DNA of 64,000 nucleotides from Halothiobacillus diazotrophicus (GTDB taxonomy: Bacteria; Pseudomonadota; Gammaproteobacteria; Halothiobacillales; Halothiobacillaceae): positions 2,728,501 to 2,792,500 of the forward strand of contig NZ_CP016027.1 of the NCBI RefSeq assembly GCF_001663815.1. The letters are read 5' to 3'. A program made the position numbers and the translations under genes. The notes beneath the pieces were generated by a model, which saw only the letters and a list, made by a program, of their open reading frames with translations, ran no database searches and was not told where the DNA came from. Positions 26,387-35,029 of this stretch are shown here, piece after piece. Within the stretch, counting starts at the first letter, position 1; every line of letters starts with the position of its first letter.

Positions 26387-26658
26387 TTAGGCACTCGGGT
26401 GATTCTTGGTGTTTTCTGTCATCAGTTCGGTAGCCCAATCTGGCCGCAAACACGCCCTTCAAATTCCGGGTCGCGCATCATTTGGGCTTGGTGCATAGTG
26501 GCAAGCAAGGGCGTCGCCCACAGGGAGGTTCCGCACGTCATGGTTTCATCGTCATTTCATCATCCCGCGCCTAACATCACGCTCAACCCGACCGCCCACC
26601 GGCTGCGCCGATGGGTTCCCTCCGCGCGTCGCGCTCCGGCGGCGGGTTAGCTTAGGCG
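26387..26658 (+). repeat. Repeat cassette 4 (272 bases)
   Basis: B-type copy starting TTAGGCACTCGGG, with attC 26569-26664. By eye it is base-for-base the same as cassette 29 almost 10 kb away. A GTG-started frame of 83 codons (26399-26650) is open here but is broken in most other copies. Confidence 0.93.
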
Positions 26659-26931
26659 TTAGGCACTCTGGAGGTTCTTGGTGTTTTCTGTCATCAGTTC
26701 GGTAGCCCAATCTGGCTGCAAACACGCCCTTCAAATTCCGGGTCGCGCATCAGTTGGGGCTTGGTGCATAGTGGTAGGGATGGGCGTCGCCCACAGGGAG
26801 GTACCGCAGGTCATGGGTTCATCGTCATTTCATCATCCCGCGCCTAACATCACGCTCAACCCGACCGCCCACCGGCTGCGCCGCTGGGTTCCCTCCGCGC
26901 GCTGCGCTCCGGCGGCGGGTTAGCTTAGGCG
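26659..26931 (+). repeat. Repeat cassette 5 (273 bases)
   Basis: B-type copy with one extra base in the CATCAGTTGGGGC segment, which shifts the frame relative to cassette 4. attC 26842-26937. Confidence 0.93.
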
Positions 26932-27201
26932 TTATGCACTACGGTAATTCGGGGCGTCTTCTATCAGCAGTCTGGCTGCCGCATCAGGCTGCAAACAAAT
27001 CCCAAATTCCGGCTCGCGCATCGTTTTGGCTTGGTGCATAGTGGCAAACAAGGGCGTCGCCCACAGGGAGGTACCGCACGTCATGTGTTCATCGTCTTTT
27101 CAACATCCCGCGCCTAACATCACGCTCAACCCGACCGCCCACCGGCTGCGCCGTTGGGTACCCTCCGCGCGCCGCGCTCCGGCGGCGGGTTAGCTTAGGC
27201 G
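26932..27201 (+). repeat. Repeat cassette 6 (270 bases)
   Basis: A-type copy (TTATGC start, CGGGGCGTCTTC). It appears identical to cassette 15 and differs from cassette 7 at one base. attC 27112-27207. Confidence 0.93.
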
Positions 27202-27471
27202 TTATGCACTACGGTAATTCGGGGCGTCTTCTATCAGCAGTCTGGCTGCCGCATCAGGCTGCAAACAAATCCCAAATTCCGGCTCGCGCATCGTTTTGGC
27301 TTGGTGCATAGTGGCAAACAAGGGCGTCGCCCACAGGGAGGTACCGCACGGCATGTGTTCATCGTCTTTTCAACATCCCGCGCCTAACATCACGCTCAAC
27401 CCGACCGCCCACCGGCTGCGCCGTTGGGTACCCTCCGCGCGCCGCGCTCCGGCGGCGGGTTAGCTTAGGCG
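27202..27471 (+). repeat. Repeat cassette 7 (270 bases)
   Basis: Tandem near-duplicate of cassette 6; the only difference seen is CACGGCATG in place of CACGTCATG. attC 27382-27477. Confidence 0.93.
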
Positions 27472-27741
27472 TTATGCGCTACGGTAATTCGGGGCGTCTT
27501 CTATCAGCAGTCTGGCTGCCGCATCAGGCTGCAAACAAATCCCAAATTCCGGCTCGCGCATCGTTTTGGCTTGGTGCATAGTGGCAAGCAAGGGCGTCGC
27601 CCACAGGGAGGTACCGCACATCATGCGTTTGCAGTCTTATCATCATCCCGCGCCTAACATCACGCCCAACCCGACCGCCCACCGGCTGCGCCGTTGGGTT
27701 CCCTCCGCGCGCCGCGCTCCGGCGGCGGGTTAGCTTAGGCG
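27472..27741 (+). repeat. Repeat cassette 8 (270 bases)
   Basis: A-type 5' half joined to a variant 3' half (ATGCGTTTGCAGTC, and CACGCCCAACC inside the attC) that is also seen in cassette 21; it looks like a mosaic. attC 27652-27747. Confidence 0.93.
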
Positions 27742-28013
27742 TTAGGCACTTGGGCGATTCTTGGTGTTCTCTGTCAGCAGTTCGGTAGCCCAATCTGGCC
27801 GCAAACACGCCCTTCAATTTCCCGGTCGCGCATCGTTGGGGCTTGGTGCATAGTGGCAGGGAAGGGCGTCGTCTACAGGGAGGTACCGCAGGTCATGGGT
27901 TCGCAGTTTTTGCATTACATCGCGCCTAACATCACGCTCAACCCGACCGCCCACCGGCTGCGCCGTTGGGTTCCCTCCGCGCGCCGCGCTCCGGCGGCGG
28001 GTTAGCTTAGGCG
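27742..28013 (+). repeat. Repeat cassette 9 (272 bases)
   Basis: B-type copy with the TTCGCAGTTTTTGCATTACATCG-like variant before R'' (shared with cassettes 3, 17 and 36). attC 27924-28019. Confidence 0.93.
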
Positions 28014-28285
28014 TTAGGCACTTGGGCGATTCTTGGTGTTCTCTGTCATCAGTTCGGTAGCCCAAATTGGCTGCAAACACCCCCTTCAAATCCCGGGTCG
28101 CGTATCGTCGGGGCTTGGTGCATAGTGGCAGGGAAGGCCGTCACCCACAGGGAGGTACCGCGCGTTATGCGTTCATCGTCATTCCATTATCCCGCGCCTA
28201 ACATCACGCTCAACCCGACCGCCCACCGGCTGCGCCGCTGGGTTCCCTCCGCGCTTCGCGCTCCGGCGGCGGGTTAGCTTAGGCG
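28014..28285 (+). repeat. Repeat cassette 10 (272 bases)
   Basis: Last of the run of eight consecutive repeat cassettes (3-10). B type. attC 28196-28291 joins to core GTTAGCC of cassette 11. Confidence 0.93.
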
Positions 28286-28293
28286 TTAGCCCC

Positions 28294-28737
28294 ATGGATG
28301 AAGACGACTTCTACTTGAAAGTTGCACACGCCCTGTCGGGCTGCCAGCTCGTCGAGCAACAACTTAAGCTCTACATCACTGAGGCTCTTGAGCTCGCAAA
28401 AAAGTGCATTGGCGAAAAAATACCCTTCAAGATGGCTGGCGACGACTATGCCGACTCTTCATTGGAGCGGCTCATCGAGATTTTCAAGAAACTGTCCGAC
28501 AACGAGAAGCTTGTGACTGACCTCAGGAGGTTCAAGGATGAGAGAAACTTCCTCAGTCACAAGGGCATAACACATTGCCTCGACTACGAGGGCGAGTTAT
28601 CTCATTCGACCGCACTTGAATTGCAAGAACGGCTGGAGGCCATCCAAGAGGAGGCGAAACTGTTGTATGTTGCCATTCATGAAGAAGCGAACAAATTTCG
28701 TGGGTATCTGTGGTTCGATGACCTCACCGCGGGCTAA
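28294..28737 (+). CDS. Cassette 11: HEPN-like helical protein
   Basis: 147-residue, mostly helical, acidic protein of no family I can name. The segment DERNFLSHKG contains R84-x4-H89 with Asn after Arg, the RX4-6H pattern of HEPN ribonucleases, placed between two long helices as in that fold. HEPN proteins are common toxins or defence effectors; no partner gene is in the cassette. ATG 28294 lies eight bases after the cassette start without a ribosome site. The stop TAA is part of R'' (GGCTAAC). Confidence 0.7.
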   Translation: MDEDDFYLKVAHALSGCQLVEQQLKLYITEALELAKKCIGEKIPFKMAGDDYADSSLERLIEIFKKLSDNEKLVTDLRRFKDERNFLSHKGITHCLDYEGELSHSTALELQERLEAIQEEAKLLYVAIHEEANKFRGYLWFDDLTAG

Positions 28738-28812
28738 CAAACGCTTCGAGTGGGACGCTCCAACAGCCGGCTTCGCCGCCTGTTTCCGCGCCCCTCAAGC
28801 TAAACGTTAGGC
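28732..28812 (+). other. attC of cassette 11
   Basis: 81 bases; R'' GGCTAAC complements own core GTTAGCC; right core GTTAGGC. Cassette 11 spans 28286-28806. Confidence 0.85.
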
Positions 28813-29078
28813 ACTCGGGCGATTCTTGGTGTTTTCTGTCAGCAGTTCGGTAGCCCAATCTGGCCACAAACACACAATTCAAATCCCGGGTCGCACATCA
28901 TTGGGGCTTGGTGCATAGTTGCAAGCAAGGGTATCGCCCACAGGGAGGTTCCGCGCGTCATGCGTTCATCGTCTTTTCATCATCCCGCGCCTAACAACAC
29001 GCTCAACCCGACCGCCCACCGGCTGCGCCGTTGGGTTCCCTCCGCGCTGCGCGCTCCGGCGGCGGGTTAGCTTAGGCG
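28807..29078 (+). repeat. Repeat cassette 12 (272 bases)
   Basis: B-type copy with R'' followed by AACACG instead of ATCACG. attC 28989-29084, right core GTTATAT. Confidence 0.93.
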
Positions 29079-29112
29079 TTATATTTTCTGATCAATTAAA
29101 AAGGAACTTAAA

Positions 29113-29328
29113 ATGGCATTTATACTAGAATTAGTTCACGTTAACGAAACCCCGCAAAATAGAACAGCGGTATCATCCGACTATTGTTTTAACGAATCCG
29201 CATTTCAAATTCGAACATATAAGAATGGTGACACATTAAGAGCTGAAGGTTCAAAGCAAAATATTCAGTTAAATAGAGAAATGGCATTAGAACTTATAAA
29301 TAAGCTTCAAGACTTTGTAAATCAATAA
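29113..29328 (+). CDS. Cassette 13: 71-residue hypothetical protein
   Basis: Small AT-rich gene, unlike the chromosome in base use. The product has an N-terminal beta-rich half and a C-terminal helix MALELINKLQDFVNQ. AAGGAAC lies at good spacing before ATG 29113, so it is probably translated. No family recognised. Confidence 0.7.
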   Translation: MAFILELVHVNETPQNRTAVSSDYCFNESAFQIRTYKNGDTLRAEGSKQNIQLNREMALELINKLQDFVNQ

Positions 29329-29389
29329 ACATAACAAATCACTCAAGCCGACTGCGCTAAGGCGCAGCGGCTTAGTTTAATCGTTATGC
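29329..29389 (+). other. attC of cassette 13
   Basis: 61 bases; R'' ACATAAC pairs with own core GTTATAT except at one position; right core GTTATGC. Cassette 13 spans 29079-29383. Confidence 0.82.
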
Positions 29390-29411
29390 GTAAAAAATAA
29401 ATGGAGACATC

Positions 29412-30224
29412 GTGTCCGATCTCACAATAATGGAAAAGAGAAAACTTGAACGTGCCTTCGGCATGGGGAGTGGCTATGTTCTCGACTTTTCCAATCGAAC
29501 GTTTGAGGAATTTATCCTGGAAAGCGTTGGGATCGAGATTTACGACGAGAAATATGATTATGCGAGCGGTTCAAAAGCAAATCGCATGAGAGCATTTTGG
29601 GACAGAGAGTCGAATTACTTAGTCGGCAAGTTACTGGGAGATATCTTTGATAACTGGGACGAACTAAATCATGGTTACGAAAAAAAGCCAATCCCAGACG
29701 ATTGTATAAAGATCGTTCAGCGCTTAAAAACCAGTGCCCCGGTACCGGACATAGACGCTGTCGAACCAAATACAGATGATAAAGATTTTGAAACATTGGC
29801 CAAGTCAGTGCGTGAAGCAATAGACCGCAATGAGCCAGAAACAGGATTAGATAGGCTTCATACGTTTGTTACAAAATATTTCAGAGTTCTGTGTGAAAAA
29901 CATGGAATTTCTACTGAGTGGGATAAGCCATTACACAGCTTGGTAGGCGAGTATGTTAAGCACTTAAAGAGCGAGGGGCTAATTGAGTCAGAAATGACTG
30001 AACGGATACTTAAGTCCAGTATTTCAGTTATGGAAGCTTTCAACAAAGTAAGGAATCAGCAAAGCTACGCTCATGATAATGAGGTTCTCAATTACAACGA
30101 AAGCTTGCTTATATTCGGCCATGTAACAAGCTCTATTCGGTTCATCAAGGCAATTGAGGATGCTCGACGCAGAAAAACCGCTGAGAATGTTTCGGCAAAT
30201 GAATTTGACGATATTCCATTCTGA
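29412..30224 (+). CDS. Cassette 14: abortive-infection (AbiJ-like) protein
   Basis: 270-residue protein. The N-terminal part (FSNRTFEEFILESVGIEIYD, then SGSKANRMRAFWDRE and VGKLLGDIFDNW) resembles N-terminal domains of AbiJ-type abortive infection proteins. The C-terminal helical domain contains VRNQQSYAHD with R214-x6-H221, a HEPN RX4-6H motif. The architecture suggests an anti-phage suicide ribonuclease; activity is not shown. GTG start at 29412 with GGAGA upstream; the next in-frame ATG (29430) would remove six residues. Confidence 0.75.
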   Translation: MSDLTIMEKRKLERAFGMGSGYVLDFSNRTFEEFILESVGIEIYDEKYDYASGSKANRMRAFWDRESNYLVGKLLGDIFDNWDELNHGYEKKPIPDDCIKIVQRLKTSAPVPDIDAVEPNTDDKDFETLAKSVREAIDRNEPETGLDRLHTFVTKYFRVLCEKHGISTEWDKPLHSLVGEYVKHLKSEGLIESEMTERILKSSISVMEAFNKVRNQQSYAHDNEVLNYNESLLIFGHVTSSIRFIKAIEDARRRKTAENVSANEFDDIPF

Positions 30225-30230
30225 TACAAC

Positions 30231-30302
30231 GCATAACAAGGCGCTCGTTCGGATGCAAACTACGCTACGCTTCGTTTGCACCGCACAGCTTGGTCGTTAT
30301 GC
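30231..30302 (+). other. attC of cassette 14
   Basis: 72 bases; R'' GCATAAC complements own core GTTATGC; right core GTTATGC. Cassette 14 spans 29384-30296. Confidence 0.85.
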
Positions 30303-30566
30303 ACTACGGTAATTCGGGGCGTCTTCTATCAGCAGTCTGGCTGCCGCATCAGGCTGCAAACAAATCCCAAATTCCGGCTCGCGCATCGTTTTGGCTTGGT
30401 GCATAGTGGCAAACAAGGGCGTCGCCCACAGGGAGGTACCGCACGTCATGTGTTCATCGTCTTTTCAACATCCCGCGCCTAACATCACGCTCAACCCGAC
30501 CGCCCACCGGCTGCGCCGTTGGGTACCCTCCGCGCGCCGCGCTCCGGCGGCGGGTTAGCTTAGGCG
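30297..30566 (+). repeat. Repeat cassette 15 (270 bases)
   Basis: A-type copy that appears identical to cassette 6, from which it is separated by about 3.4 kb. attC 30477-30572. Confidence 0.93.
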
Positions 30567-30838
30567 TTAGGCGCTATGGCGATTCGGGGTGTTTTCTATC
30601 GATGGTTCGGTAGCCCGTTCTGGCCGCAAACATGCACTTCAAATTCCAGGTCGCGCATCATCGGTGCTTGGTGCATAGTTGCAAGCAAGGGCGTCGCCCA
30701 CAGGGAGGTTCCGCACATCATGCGTTTGCAGTCTTTACATCATTCCGCGCCTAACATCACGCTCAACCCGACCGCCCACCGGCTGCGCCGTTGGGTACCC
30801 TCCGCGCGCCGCGCTCCGGCGGCGGGTTAGCTTAGGCG
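30567..30838 (+). repeat. Repeat cassette 16 (272 bases), chimeric
   Basis: Starts TTAGGCGCTATGGCGATTC and continues CGGGGTGTTTTCTATC, mixing A- and B-type features; the 3' part matches the TTGCAGTC variant. attC 30749-30844. Confidence 0.92.
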
Positions 30839-31110
30839 TTAGGCACTCAGGTGATTCTTGGTGTTTTCTGCCAGCAGTTCGGTAGCCCAATCTGGCAGCA
30901 AACACGCCCTTCAAATTCCGGGTCGCGCATCGTTGGGGCTTGGTGCATAGTGGCAAACAAGGGCGTCGCCCACAGGGAGATTCCGCACGTCATGCGTTCG
31001 CAGTTTTTGCATTACATCGCGCCTAACATCACGCTCAACCCGACCGCCCACCGGCTGCGCCGATGGGTTCCCTCCGCGCGTCGCGCTCCGGCGGCGGGTT
31101 AGCTTAGGCA
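30839..31110 (+). repeat. Repeat cassette 17 (272 bases), altered core
   Basis: B-type copy. Its right core reads ATTAGCC instead of GTTAGCC: base 31110, the invariant G at the recombination point, is A. attC 31021-31116. Confidence 0.92.
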
Positions 31111-31143
31111 TTAGCCATACTTACTAGCGGAGTACGAATTCTA

Positions 31144-31728
31144 ATGATTTGGTGGGAAAAAACGGTCGAGTACAAATTTGTTATTCTGTCTGCTATCGAG
31201 AAAAAACTTAACTTTGCAGCTCCCTTATCTGGTGTTCAAGAAATAGGTGGGGACGGAATCTTTGGAATTAACTCAAAGTTAATACTTGTGGAATTCAAGC
31301 GTTCCCAAAACGAGCTAAAAACCGAAATAGATAAATTTGTATGTTACGAAAAGGCCAAAAGAGAAATGAGTGGCAGAGATAGCCATCACTTTTTGGTTTA
31401 TGGAGCTGAAGGTGACAGCGGAAGTTTAGATTTGCACGCTAGACATTACTTTTCTTTAAAAGAAACGGGCTCGGTTTTATCAATTTTGAATCAAGGGCTA
31501 AAAGCTGAAGAGTTCAATGATTATCTTGGTGATTTGATCGCGTTAAAAAAAGAAGATGGGCGTTCAAGTGGATCGGTTGGGCCAGAGTCTGTAGCATCTG
31601 TTGTTGGTGTATCTCCCAACTCCGTGTCTTCAATATCCTTAACCGAATATGTAAGGCTAGAGCTTCCAGGTCTTTATCAGGCTCTTTCCCCTACGCAGAC
31701 TATGAGTAGAGGGCCGAGCCTTGGCTAA
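31144..31728 (+). CDS. Cassette 18: PD-(D/E)xK nuclease-like protein
   Basis: 194-residue protein with MIWWEKTVEYKFV at the start and a restriction-type nuclease core: GGDGIFG (Asp37) followed 13 residues later by VEFK (Glu50, Lys52), the D-Xn-E-X-K pattern. The C-terminal third is Ser/Val-rich and probably disordered. It could be a defence nuclease or a repair-type enzyme. The gene is AT-rich. The stop TAA lies inside R'' GGCTAAC. The left core of this cassette carries the G-to-A change, so it may no longer excise together with cassette 17's attC. Confidence 0.68.
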   Translation: MIWWEKTVEYKFVILSAIEKKLNFAAPLSGVQEIGGDGIFGINSKLILVEFKRSQNELKTEIDKFVCYEKAKREMSGRDSHHFLVYGAEGDSGSLDLHARHYFSLKETGSVLSILNQGLKAEEFNDYLGDLIALKKEDGRSSGSVGPESVASVVGVSPNSVSSISLTEYVRLELPGLYQALSPTQTMSRGPSLG

Positions 31729-31794
31729 CAAAGCACTGCTGTCGGACAAATTTTCCGCTTCGCTTCAAATTTGCCGCAGAGTGCGGCGTTAGGC
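31723..31794 (+). other. attC of cassette 18
   Basis: 72 bases; R'' GGCTAAC, right core GTTAGGC. Cassette 18 spans 31111-31788. Confidence 0.83.
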
Positions 31795-32060
31795 ACTCGG
31801 GTGGTTCTTGGTGTTTTCTGTCAGCAGTTCGGTAGCTCAATCTGGCCGCAAACACACGATTCAAATTCCGGGTCGCGCATCGTCGGGCCTTGGTGCATAG
31901 TGGCAAGCAAGGGTGTCTCTCACAGGGAGGTTCCGCACGTCATGCGTTCATCGTCTTTTCATCACCCCGCGCCTAACATCACGCTCAACCCGACCGCCCA
32001 CCGGCTGCGCCGTTGGGTTCCCTTCGCGCGCCGCGCTCCGGCGGCGGGTTAGCTTAGGCG
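31789..32060 (+). repeat. Repeat cassette 19 (272 bases)
   Basis: B-type copy with scattered changes (GGTGTCTCTCACAGG). attC 31971-32066, right core GTTAGGT. Confidence 0.93.
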
Positions 32061-32076
32061 TTAGGTTGCTTGAAGC

Positions 32077-32562
32077 ATGCCGCTGACCCATCGCCCTGTT
32101 GCCGAAAAAGACATTCAAGTCATTTGCGGTTTTCCGCAAAGCGAAGATGAGTTGTTTTTCTTGTTCCCAAAGGCGGCATTCCCGCTGACCCCATCGCAGT
32201 TGCAGGACGCAATCGCACTGCGTTCAGACTCAACGGTAGCGGAACTTGACGGTGAAGTTGCCGCTTTCGCCAACTTCTACCGCTGGGAGGCTGGCGGCTG
32301 TTGCTCCATTGGCAACGTCATCGTTTCCCCGGTGGCTCGTGGGCGCGGCGTGGGACGTTATCTCATTGAACAGATGATTGGCTTTGCTTTCTCAAAACAT
32401 CAGGCCGCCGAGGTGACAGTATCGTGTTTCAATCAAAATGTTGCTGGCCTGCTGCTTTATCCGAAACTGGGGTTTCAGCCTTATGCCGTCGAGGAACGGC
32501 ATGACAAGAAAGGAAATCGGGTTGCACTTATTCACATGCGGTTGCCACGAAACGCAACCTAA
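32077..32562 (+). CDS. Cassette 20: GNAT acetyltransferase
   Basis: 161-residue N-acetyltransferase with the acetyl-CoA-binding motif VSPVARGRGVGRYLIEQM (R/QxxGxG/A) and the C-terminal strand-helix with NQNVAGLLLYPKLGF. The substrate is unknown. It starts 16 bases into the cassette; there is no clear ribosome site. The stop TAA is supplied by R'' ACCTAAC. Confidence 0.87.
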   Translation: MPLTHRPVAEKDIQVICGFPQSEDELFFLFPKAAFPLTPSQLQDAIALRSDSTVAELDGEVAAFANFYRWEAGGCCSIGNVIVSPVARGRGVGRYLIEQMIGFAFSKHQAAEVTVSCFNQNVAGLLLYPKLGFQPYAVEERHDKKGNRVALIHMRLPRNAT

Positions 32563-32619
32563 CATTGCGGTCAAGCGGGACGCGCCAAAAGCGGCGCGCC
32601 CCTTACCTTTACGTTAGGC
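32557..32619 (+). other. attC of cassette 20
   Basis: 63 bases; R'' ACCTAAC complements the unusual own core GTTAGGT; right core GTTAGGC. Cassette 20 spans 32061-32613. Confidence 0.85.
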
Positions 32620-32885
32620 ACTCGGGCGATTCTTGGTGTTTTCTGCCAGCAGTTCGGTAGCCCAATCTGGCAGCAAACACGCCCTTCAAATTCCGGGTCG
32701 CGCATCATCGGTGCTTGGTGCATAGTTGCAAGCAAGGGCGTCGCCCACAGGGAGGTTCCGCACATCATGCGTTTGCAGTCTTATCATCATCCCGCGCCTA
32801 ACATCACGCCCAACCCGACCGCCCACCGGCTGCGCCGTTGGGTTCCCTCCGCGCGCCGCGCTCCGGCGGCGGGTTAGCTTAGGCG
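32614..32885 (+). repeat. Repeat cassette 21 (272 bases)
   Basis: B-type 5' half with the CATCATGCGTTTGCAGTC 3' variant shared with cassettes 8 and 16. attC 32796-32891, right core GTTATAC. Confidence 0.93.
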
Positions 32886-32900
32886 TTATACGCAAATCAG

Positions 32901-33242
32901 ATGAAGCTAATAGCACTGATGTCAAAGAAAGAACTAAAGGGCGCTCTGGTTCGCTCAATAGTACTGGAGTATCAAAATAATAAACTGCGCGCCTCAATGT
33001 CATGGGGCTTTGATGCGCCGCCTTCAATGTTTGTTTCTAGAAGGAATCGCATTCGATTGGCAAAGCTTTACTCGCGCAAATATGAGCCCGTCAGTCGATT
33101 TTTATTTCAAAGGAAATTGCCGTCTGGTGCTGAATGGGAGGGTACAAAAGAACTAGTATCAAACCCCATAAATTCATGGGTGGATGGTGTGTGGATCCAT
33201 ATAGCATGTTCGGTTCCTACGGAGCACTGCCGTGGCATATAA
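32901..33242 (+). CDS. Cassette 22: hypothetical protein
   Basis: 113-residue basic protein of no recognised family, with an N-terminal helix and a C-terminal segment containing NSWVDGVWIHIAC. ATG 32901 lies 15 bases into the cassette with no good ribosome site; another ATG at 32919 is equally possible. The stop is just before R''. Confidence 0.6.
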   Translation: MKLIALMSKKELKGALVRSIVLEYQNNKLRASMSWGFDAPPSMFVSRRNRIRLAKLYSRKYEPVSRFLFQRKLPSGAEWEGTKELVSNPINSWVDGVWIHIACSVPTEHCRGI

Positions 33243-33245
33243 ATC

Positions 33246-33325
33246 GTATAACAATCACATCAAGCTCACTCCCCTTGGTCGCTGGGACGCCGCTACCGCG
33301 GCGCCCCTTATGTGAAACGTTAGCC
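33246..33325 (+). other. attC of cassette 22
   Basis: 80 bases; R'' GTATAAC complements own core GTTATAC; right core GTTAGCC. Cassette 22 spans 32886-33319. Confidence 0.85.
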
Positions 33326-33340
33326 GGTCAAGGACGGCAT

Positions 33341-33664
33341 ATGGCGGAACAGAACAGAGACCTGGAACAACTCTTTGACGCCTACTTCCATCAGGACTGG
33401 GCGGTAGAGCACGCCTCTTGGCAGGCGGTTGCTGAGCAGTTTGTAGCGGATTCCAACGCACCCCTGCCGGAATACGTCGCCACCAAGTTGAGCGAGCTTT
33501 CCGAGTCTCCCATTTCGGACTGCGAGCTAAGTCAAGCTGTGCAGGCCATGGGGTGTTACTACTGGCCGGGTTCAGAACACGGGTACCGTTCTTGGCTTCA
33601 GCAACTAGCCGTACACTTGCAGGTGGCTGCGGCGGCTAACAACTCGTCCAAGCGGACACGCTGA
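33341..33664 (+). CDS. Cassette 23: CdiI-like contact-inhibition immunity protein
   Basis: 107-residue acidic protein with LEQLFDAYFHQDWAVEH, which resembles immunity proteins of contact-dependent growth inhibition systems (CdiI_2 type). No toxin gene is nearby, so it would be an orphan immunity gene protecting against neighbours. AAGGAC precedes ATG 33341. The reading frame runs 31 bases into its attC, so its last residues (NNSSKRTR) are encoded by the recombination site. Confidence 0.7.
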   Translation: MAEQNRDLEQLFDAYFHQDWAVEHASWQAVAEQFVADSNAPLPEYVATKLSELSESPISDCELSQAVQAMGCYYWPGSEHGYRSWLQQLAVHLQVAAAANNSSKRTR

Positions 33665-33692
33665 CGCGTGCCGCTTAACTCAAGCGTTATGC
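33634..33692 (+). other. attC of cassette 23
   Basis: 59 bases, the shortest in the array; R'' GGCTAAC complements own core; right core GTTATGC. Cassette 23 spans 33320-33686. Confidence 0.85.
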
Positions 33693-33698
33693 ATCAAT

Positions 33699-34055
33699 AT
33701 GAAGATCGAAGAAATATTTAAAAAGTCGCTGACAGAGAATCTTTCATACGGCGACTTTGAAAGCTTCTCTGCTGAGGAAGGAGTCAGTATTGAGGATTCT
33801 TTCAATCAGGTATCGTTGTTTATAGCAAGGAAGTTTGATGCGGGCGAAATGTCTTATGAGGACGGCGACAATGCTATGAATGGTGTGTGGCCTATCATGC
33901 TTGATTTCACCATGAAACACGATATTCCGCTTGTTGAGCCGTGTTATGAAATCTACTGCGCATTTGATGCAGGTGAGTACGACCATAGAGATCAGTGCGA
34001 TCCTGTGGAAAAATATACAAAGCCAGCGATTAAAGAAGCGCTAAGAAATGCATAA
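33699..34055 (+). CDS. Cassette 24: acidic hypothetical protein
   Basis: 118-residue acidic, helical protein (starts MKIEEIFKKSLTEN; contains FDAGEMSYEDGDNAMN). Small acidic cassette proteins of this kind are often immunity or antitoxin factors, but I do not recognise a family. It has low G+C compared with the chromosome. The stop TAA is inside R'' GCATAAC. Confidence 0.65.
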   Translation: MKIEEIFKKSLTENLSYGDFESFSAEEGVSIEDSFNQVSLFIARKFDAGEMSYEDGDNAMNGVWPIMLDFTMKHDIPLVEPCYEIYCAFDAGEYDHRDQCDPVEKYTKPAIKEALRNA

Positions 34056-34136
34056 CCATTTGTTCAAGTCGTTCGCTTCGCTCACTGGGACGCTCTGCCG
34101 CGGTGCGGCTCCGCGCCCCTTAACAACGCGTTAGCT
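34050..34136 (+). other. attC of cassette 24
   Basis: 87 bases; R'' GCATAAC complements own core GTTATGC; right core GTTAGCT. Cassette 24 spans 33687-34130. Confidence 0.85.
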
Positions 34137-34156
34137 CTAAAAACAAAGAGATGAAC

Positions 34157-34510
34157 ATGAACTGGAAAAATAAAATGTGGAAGTATTTAACAGCATTTTT
34201 CGTGCTGTTAATTATACTTAATCCAGAAATGGCGCAGCTCGCATTTTTTATTGATGCAGTTGGTTTAGAAATGTTTCTAATGTTATTAGAAGTTCAGTTC
34301 ATCGCAATACTAGGTATGTTTTTTAATACGAAAATTAAACCAATATTTTCATATATCATAAACTTATACTCTAAACACTTCCTGACATTGTCATGGAAAA
34401 ATATTAAAGAACATCCTGAAAACCTTATGCTAGCTGTACCAAGTCCAGCAGCCCTTATGAATATGTTAGTTTTTTTGGTAGCAGTTGGTATCTTACTCAA
34501 TGCTCATTAA
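34157..34510 (+). CDS. Cassette 25: small membrane protein
   Basis: About 117 residues, strongly AT-rich. Three hydrophobic segments (about 10-25, 40-60 and 95-115) predict an inner-membrane protein. An in-frame ATG at 34151 would add two residues; AAAGAG is upstream. No family recognised. Confidence 0.65.
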   Translation: MNWKNKMWKYLTAFFVLLIILNPEMAQLAFFIDAVGLEMFLMLLEVQFIAILGMFFNTKIKPIFSYIINLYSKHFLTLSWKNIKEHPENLMLAVPSPAALMNMLVFLVAVGILLNAH

Positions 34511-34516
34511 TGAAAG

Positions 34517-34601
34517 AGCTAACAAGAAAATTAACCTGACAAATATTTCAGTGGGCCAAAAACGCCCACTAAAATATTCGCAGGTTATTTAGTCGTTATA
34601 C
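34517..34601 (+). other. attC of cassette 25
   Basis: 85 bases, AT-rich stem around GTGGGC/GCCCAC; R'' AGCTAAC complements own core; right core GTTATAC. Cassette 25 spans 34131-34595. Confidence 0.85.
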
Positions 34602-34608
34602 GGCTTAA

Positions 34609-34923
<315 letters not shown>

Positions 34924-34933
34924 TCGCCATGCC

Positions 34934-35029
34934 GTATAACATTTCAGTCAACCGGACGCGCCAACAGCTACGCTGTTGGGGTTCCCTCCGCGCTGCGCGC
35001 TCCGGCGCCGGTTACTTCCAACGTTAGGC
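34934..35029 (+). other. attC of cassette 26
   Basis: 96 bases; R'' GTATAAC complements own core. The inner part (GGGTTCCCTCCGCGC) is like the repeat-cassette attC although the cassette body is unrelated. Cassette 26 spans 34596-35023. Confidence 0.85.

Noticed and set aside
26399-26650. 83-codon ORF in repeat cassettes 4 and 29 as a protein-coding gene
   Set aside because: The same frame is broken by one- and two-base indels in other copies, so it is not conserved as a long protein; only the last 36 codons stay open in all copies.
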